From Bernardetiaceae bacterium (lineage in GTDB: Bacteria > Bacteroidota > Bacteroidia > Cytophagales > Thermoflexibacteraceae): a stretch of 64,000 nucleotides of DNA. Below are positions 62,826 through 64,000 of this stretch, piece after piece. The first letter of the stretch is position 1. Every line of letters begins with the position of its first letter. The stretch lies in assembly GCA_025056255.1 (NCBI GenBank), contig JANWVT010000001.1:307220-371219 (forward strand), written 5' to 3'. The notes beneath the pieces were generated by a model that was given only the letters and a program-made list of their open reading frames with translations, was not told where the DNA came from and made no database searches. A program made the translations under genes and the position numbers.

Positions 62826-63264
62826 ATGGAAACAATTTTAAGCAACCCATTTACCATCTTCATTATAACTTTTTGGATGAGCTGTGGGGGATATTTGGGA
62901 GGCTGGCTCAGCAGGCATGACTGACGAGGTCTTTAAGAACATCTCTCAAACCTATCTAAACACACCGCGAGAAAGAAAAATACGATTGATAGCATTCGAT
63001 ACGCGCAACTTTCAATTTACTATCCATACACCATTGCAAACATGGGTGAATGAACATATACCAGCTATGGTGTGCAACGGCTTGCAAAAACTCGCTATTA
63101 TTATGCCGCAAGATTTAATCGTAGAACTTTCTATTCAACAAACTATGTAAGAAAGCAAACAATTCTTTAAAACTCGCTATTTTAGCAATCCCGAGCCAGC
63201 GCGCAAATGGCTGCTCAGTAACCTAAGCACCAAATCTGCCTATGCTTCCTTTCTTTCCTCTTAA
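62826..63264 (+). pseudogene. Broken STAS/SpoIIAA-like regulatory protein gene
   Basis: Piecing three frames together gives a protein of the small Bacteroidota STAS-like type. The start METILSNPFTIF is in frame 62826, a middle part HYNFLDELW is two bases over, and DIWEAGSAGMTDEVFKNISQ is in the frame from 62884. DTRNFQFTIHTPLQTWVNEHI, KLAIIMPQDLIVELSIQQTM follow, then a TAA at 63148-63150, after which the frame goes on with ESKQFFKTRYFSNPEPARKWLLS, matching the family end. So there are two frameshifts (the second at a run of five G, 62886-62890) and one in-frame stop. Sequencing error could explain the frameshifts but hardly all three. Confidence 0.7.
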
Positions 63265-63865
63265 TATTGTAGTATATCCTTATGAAATGCTCAATTTGCA
63301 CATATTTGAACCCCGTTACCGGCAACTAATAGGAGATTGTTTAGCTAATAACTCAACTTTTGGAATACCTGTATATTTAAACAATGCCATCCAACCCATC
63401 GGTACGGAAGTTCGCATTGTTGAACTGGCGCGAAAATACGCTGATGGCACAATGGACATCCGTGTGGAGGGTTGGCGCATATTTAGTATTCAAGATTTTT
63501 TTCAGCCTATGCCGGGCAAGCTACACGCCGGCGGAAAAGTGTCGTTTTTGCCAACAGAAGATGACAGTGATATTGTAGCCAAGGCGCGACTGATTGCACA
63601 AATTGACGAGCTGTATCAGTACATGAAACTAAAACACGAGTTCAGCACAGATATGCCATTTTTGAGCTATAAAGTTGCTCACCGGATTGGCTTATCGTTA
63701 GCACAGCAATATCAAGTGTTGTGTTTATTATTAGAAAGTGAACGAATAGACTACATCAGCGATTGTTTGGCGCAGATAATTCCTGTGGTTGTTGAAACTG
63801 AGAGGTTAAGAGAGCTTATTCGCATGAACGGTCATTTTCGTCGATTTGACCCTTTAAGTTTTTGA
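63242..63865 (+). CDS. LON peptidase substrate-binding domain protein
   Basis: The 207-residue cytoplasmic protein is a stand-alone LON N-terminal (substrate-binding) domain without the ATPase or protease parts. MLPFFPLNIVVYPYEMLNLHIFEPRYRQLIGDC is the family signature, seen in residues 1-33. The DMPFLSYKVAHRIGLSLAQQYQVLCL stretch forms its C-terminal helices. Such proteins are widespread in bacteria and their role is unclear. The ATG at 63242 lies within the tail of the broken STAS-like gene. The next gene on the right is the convergent 5S rRNA. Confidence 0.92.
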   Translation: MLPFFPLNIVVYPYEMLNLHIFEPRYRQLIGDCLANNSTFGIPVYLNNAIQPIGTEVRIVELARKYADGTMDIRVEGWRIFSIQDFFQPMPGKLHAGGKVSFLPTEDDSDIVAKARLIAQIDELYQYMKLKHEFSTDMPFLSYKVAHRIGLSLAQQYQVLCLLLESERIDYISDCLAQIIPVVVETERLRELIRMNGHFRRFDPLSF

Positions 63866-63892
63866 TGATTTTGCTACATTGAAATAAACAAG

Positions 63893-63921
63893 AGCCCCCA
63901 CCTGCTTGGCAGGTGGGGGCT
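63893..63921 (-). terminator. Terminator of the rRNA operon
   Basis: A perfect 13-bp stem (AGCCCCCACCTGC and its complement) with a 3-base loop, followed on the minus strand by CTTGTTTATTT. It lies 12 bases after the 5S end and may also block transcription coming from the LON-domain gene. Confidence 0.8.
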
Positions 63922-63933
63922 TAGATACAATAT

Positions 63934-64000
63934 TGGCGGCGGCTTACTCTCCCGCCTGTTACGGCAGTACCATCAGTGCTGCGGGGCTTAACTGCTCTGT
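63934..64000 (-). rRNA. rrf: 5S ribosomal RNA, 3' part, cut by the window end
   Basis: Read on the minus strand, the last 67 bases give AGTTAAGCCCCGCAGC, GATGGTACTGC and GGGAGAGTA, the conserved helix IV/V and loop pattern of bacterial 5S rRNA, ending near GCCGCCGCCA. About 45 bases of the 5' end are outside the window. The 23S and 16S genes should lie beyond, to the right. Confidence 0.9.

Overview
The window is a piece of a Bacteroidota chromosome, most likely from a gliding or Cytophagales-type bacterium; I do not name a genus. The evidence is the type IX secretion (T9SS)/gliding cluster gldK-gldL-gldM-gldN with a PorP/SprF gene beside it, a SusC/FecA-style TonB-dependent receptor with an N-terminal carboxypeptidase-like domain, a bacterial GGGP-synthase homologue, DUF4271 and DUF4293 proteins, and several promoters of the Bacteroidota type (TTTG or TTG, about 20 bp, then TAnnTTTG). 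Start codons mostly lack a clear Shine-Dalgarno sequence, also typical of the phylum. Almost all of the window is ordinary, densely packed chromosome. I see no complete insertion sequence, prophage, CRISPR array or integrase.

Layout. 1-2.4 kb: an unexplained trio on the minus strand (small helical protein, SAM methyltransferase with a long N-terminal extension, lipocalin-like protein). 2.5-11.8 kb: T9SS core (gldN, gldM, gldL, gldK, porP) preceded by hemD, a DUF4271 membrane protein and a membrane Fe-S protein. 12-17.7 kb: a von Willebrand A (VWA) membrane protein, a small membrane protein, fabD, pyrD and a coiled-coil lipoprotein. 17.7-21.3 kb: a very large outer-membrane protein. 21.4-22.2 kb: tRNA-Ala followed by a gene-free stretch holding one copy of a degenerate repeat. 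22.2-26.6 kb: TonB-dependent receptor, solitary solute-binding protein, unknown secreted protein. 27-28.7 kb: ribosomal operon rplM-rpsI-rpsB. 28.7-32.4 kb: CDGSH protein, PAP2 phosphatase, mgtE, cyclophilin lipoprotein and divergent ruvC. 32.5-38.7 kb: second repeat copy, second PorP gene joined to mrdA, rplY, prs, tRNA-Gln, hemC. 38.8-42.9 kb: MBOAT acyltransferase, lspA, aminotransferase, MarR. 42.9-46.8 kb: secreted SUMF1-fold protein, unknown protein, TerC, GNAT. 46.8-50.4 kb: DUF4293, a Bat-like (VWA) cluster and GGGP synthase. 50.5-53 kb: pyk, phoH. 53-59.4 kb: DUF423, parvulin lipoprotein, M28 peptidase and a 915-residue membrane-anchored propeller protein. 59.7-63.9 kb: SpoIIE-type sensor phosphatase, yraN, a broken STAS-like gene and a LON-domain protein. 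The window ends inside a 5S rRNA gene on the minus strand, so a ribosomal RNA operon lies just beyond.

How the genes work together. GldK/GldN (periplasmic ring), GldL/GldM (inner-membrane motor) and PorP/SprF (outer-membrane partner) are core parts of the T9SS. Several neighbours also serve the envelope: LspA, parvulin and cyclophilin lipoproteins, penicillin-binding protein 2, MBOAT and the large outer-membrane protein. Haem synthesis is represented by hemC and hemD at separate places. The most notable points are strong hairpins between the gld genes, a repeat family that looks like decayed coding DNA, a STAS-like pseudogene interrupted by frameshifts and a stop, and four convergent gene pairs whose stop codons overlap by exactly four bases.
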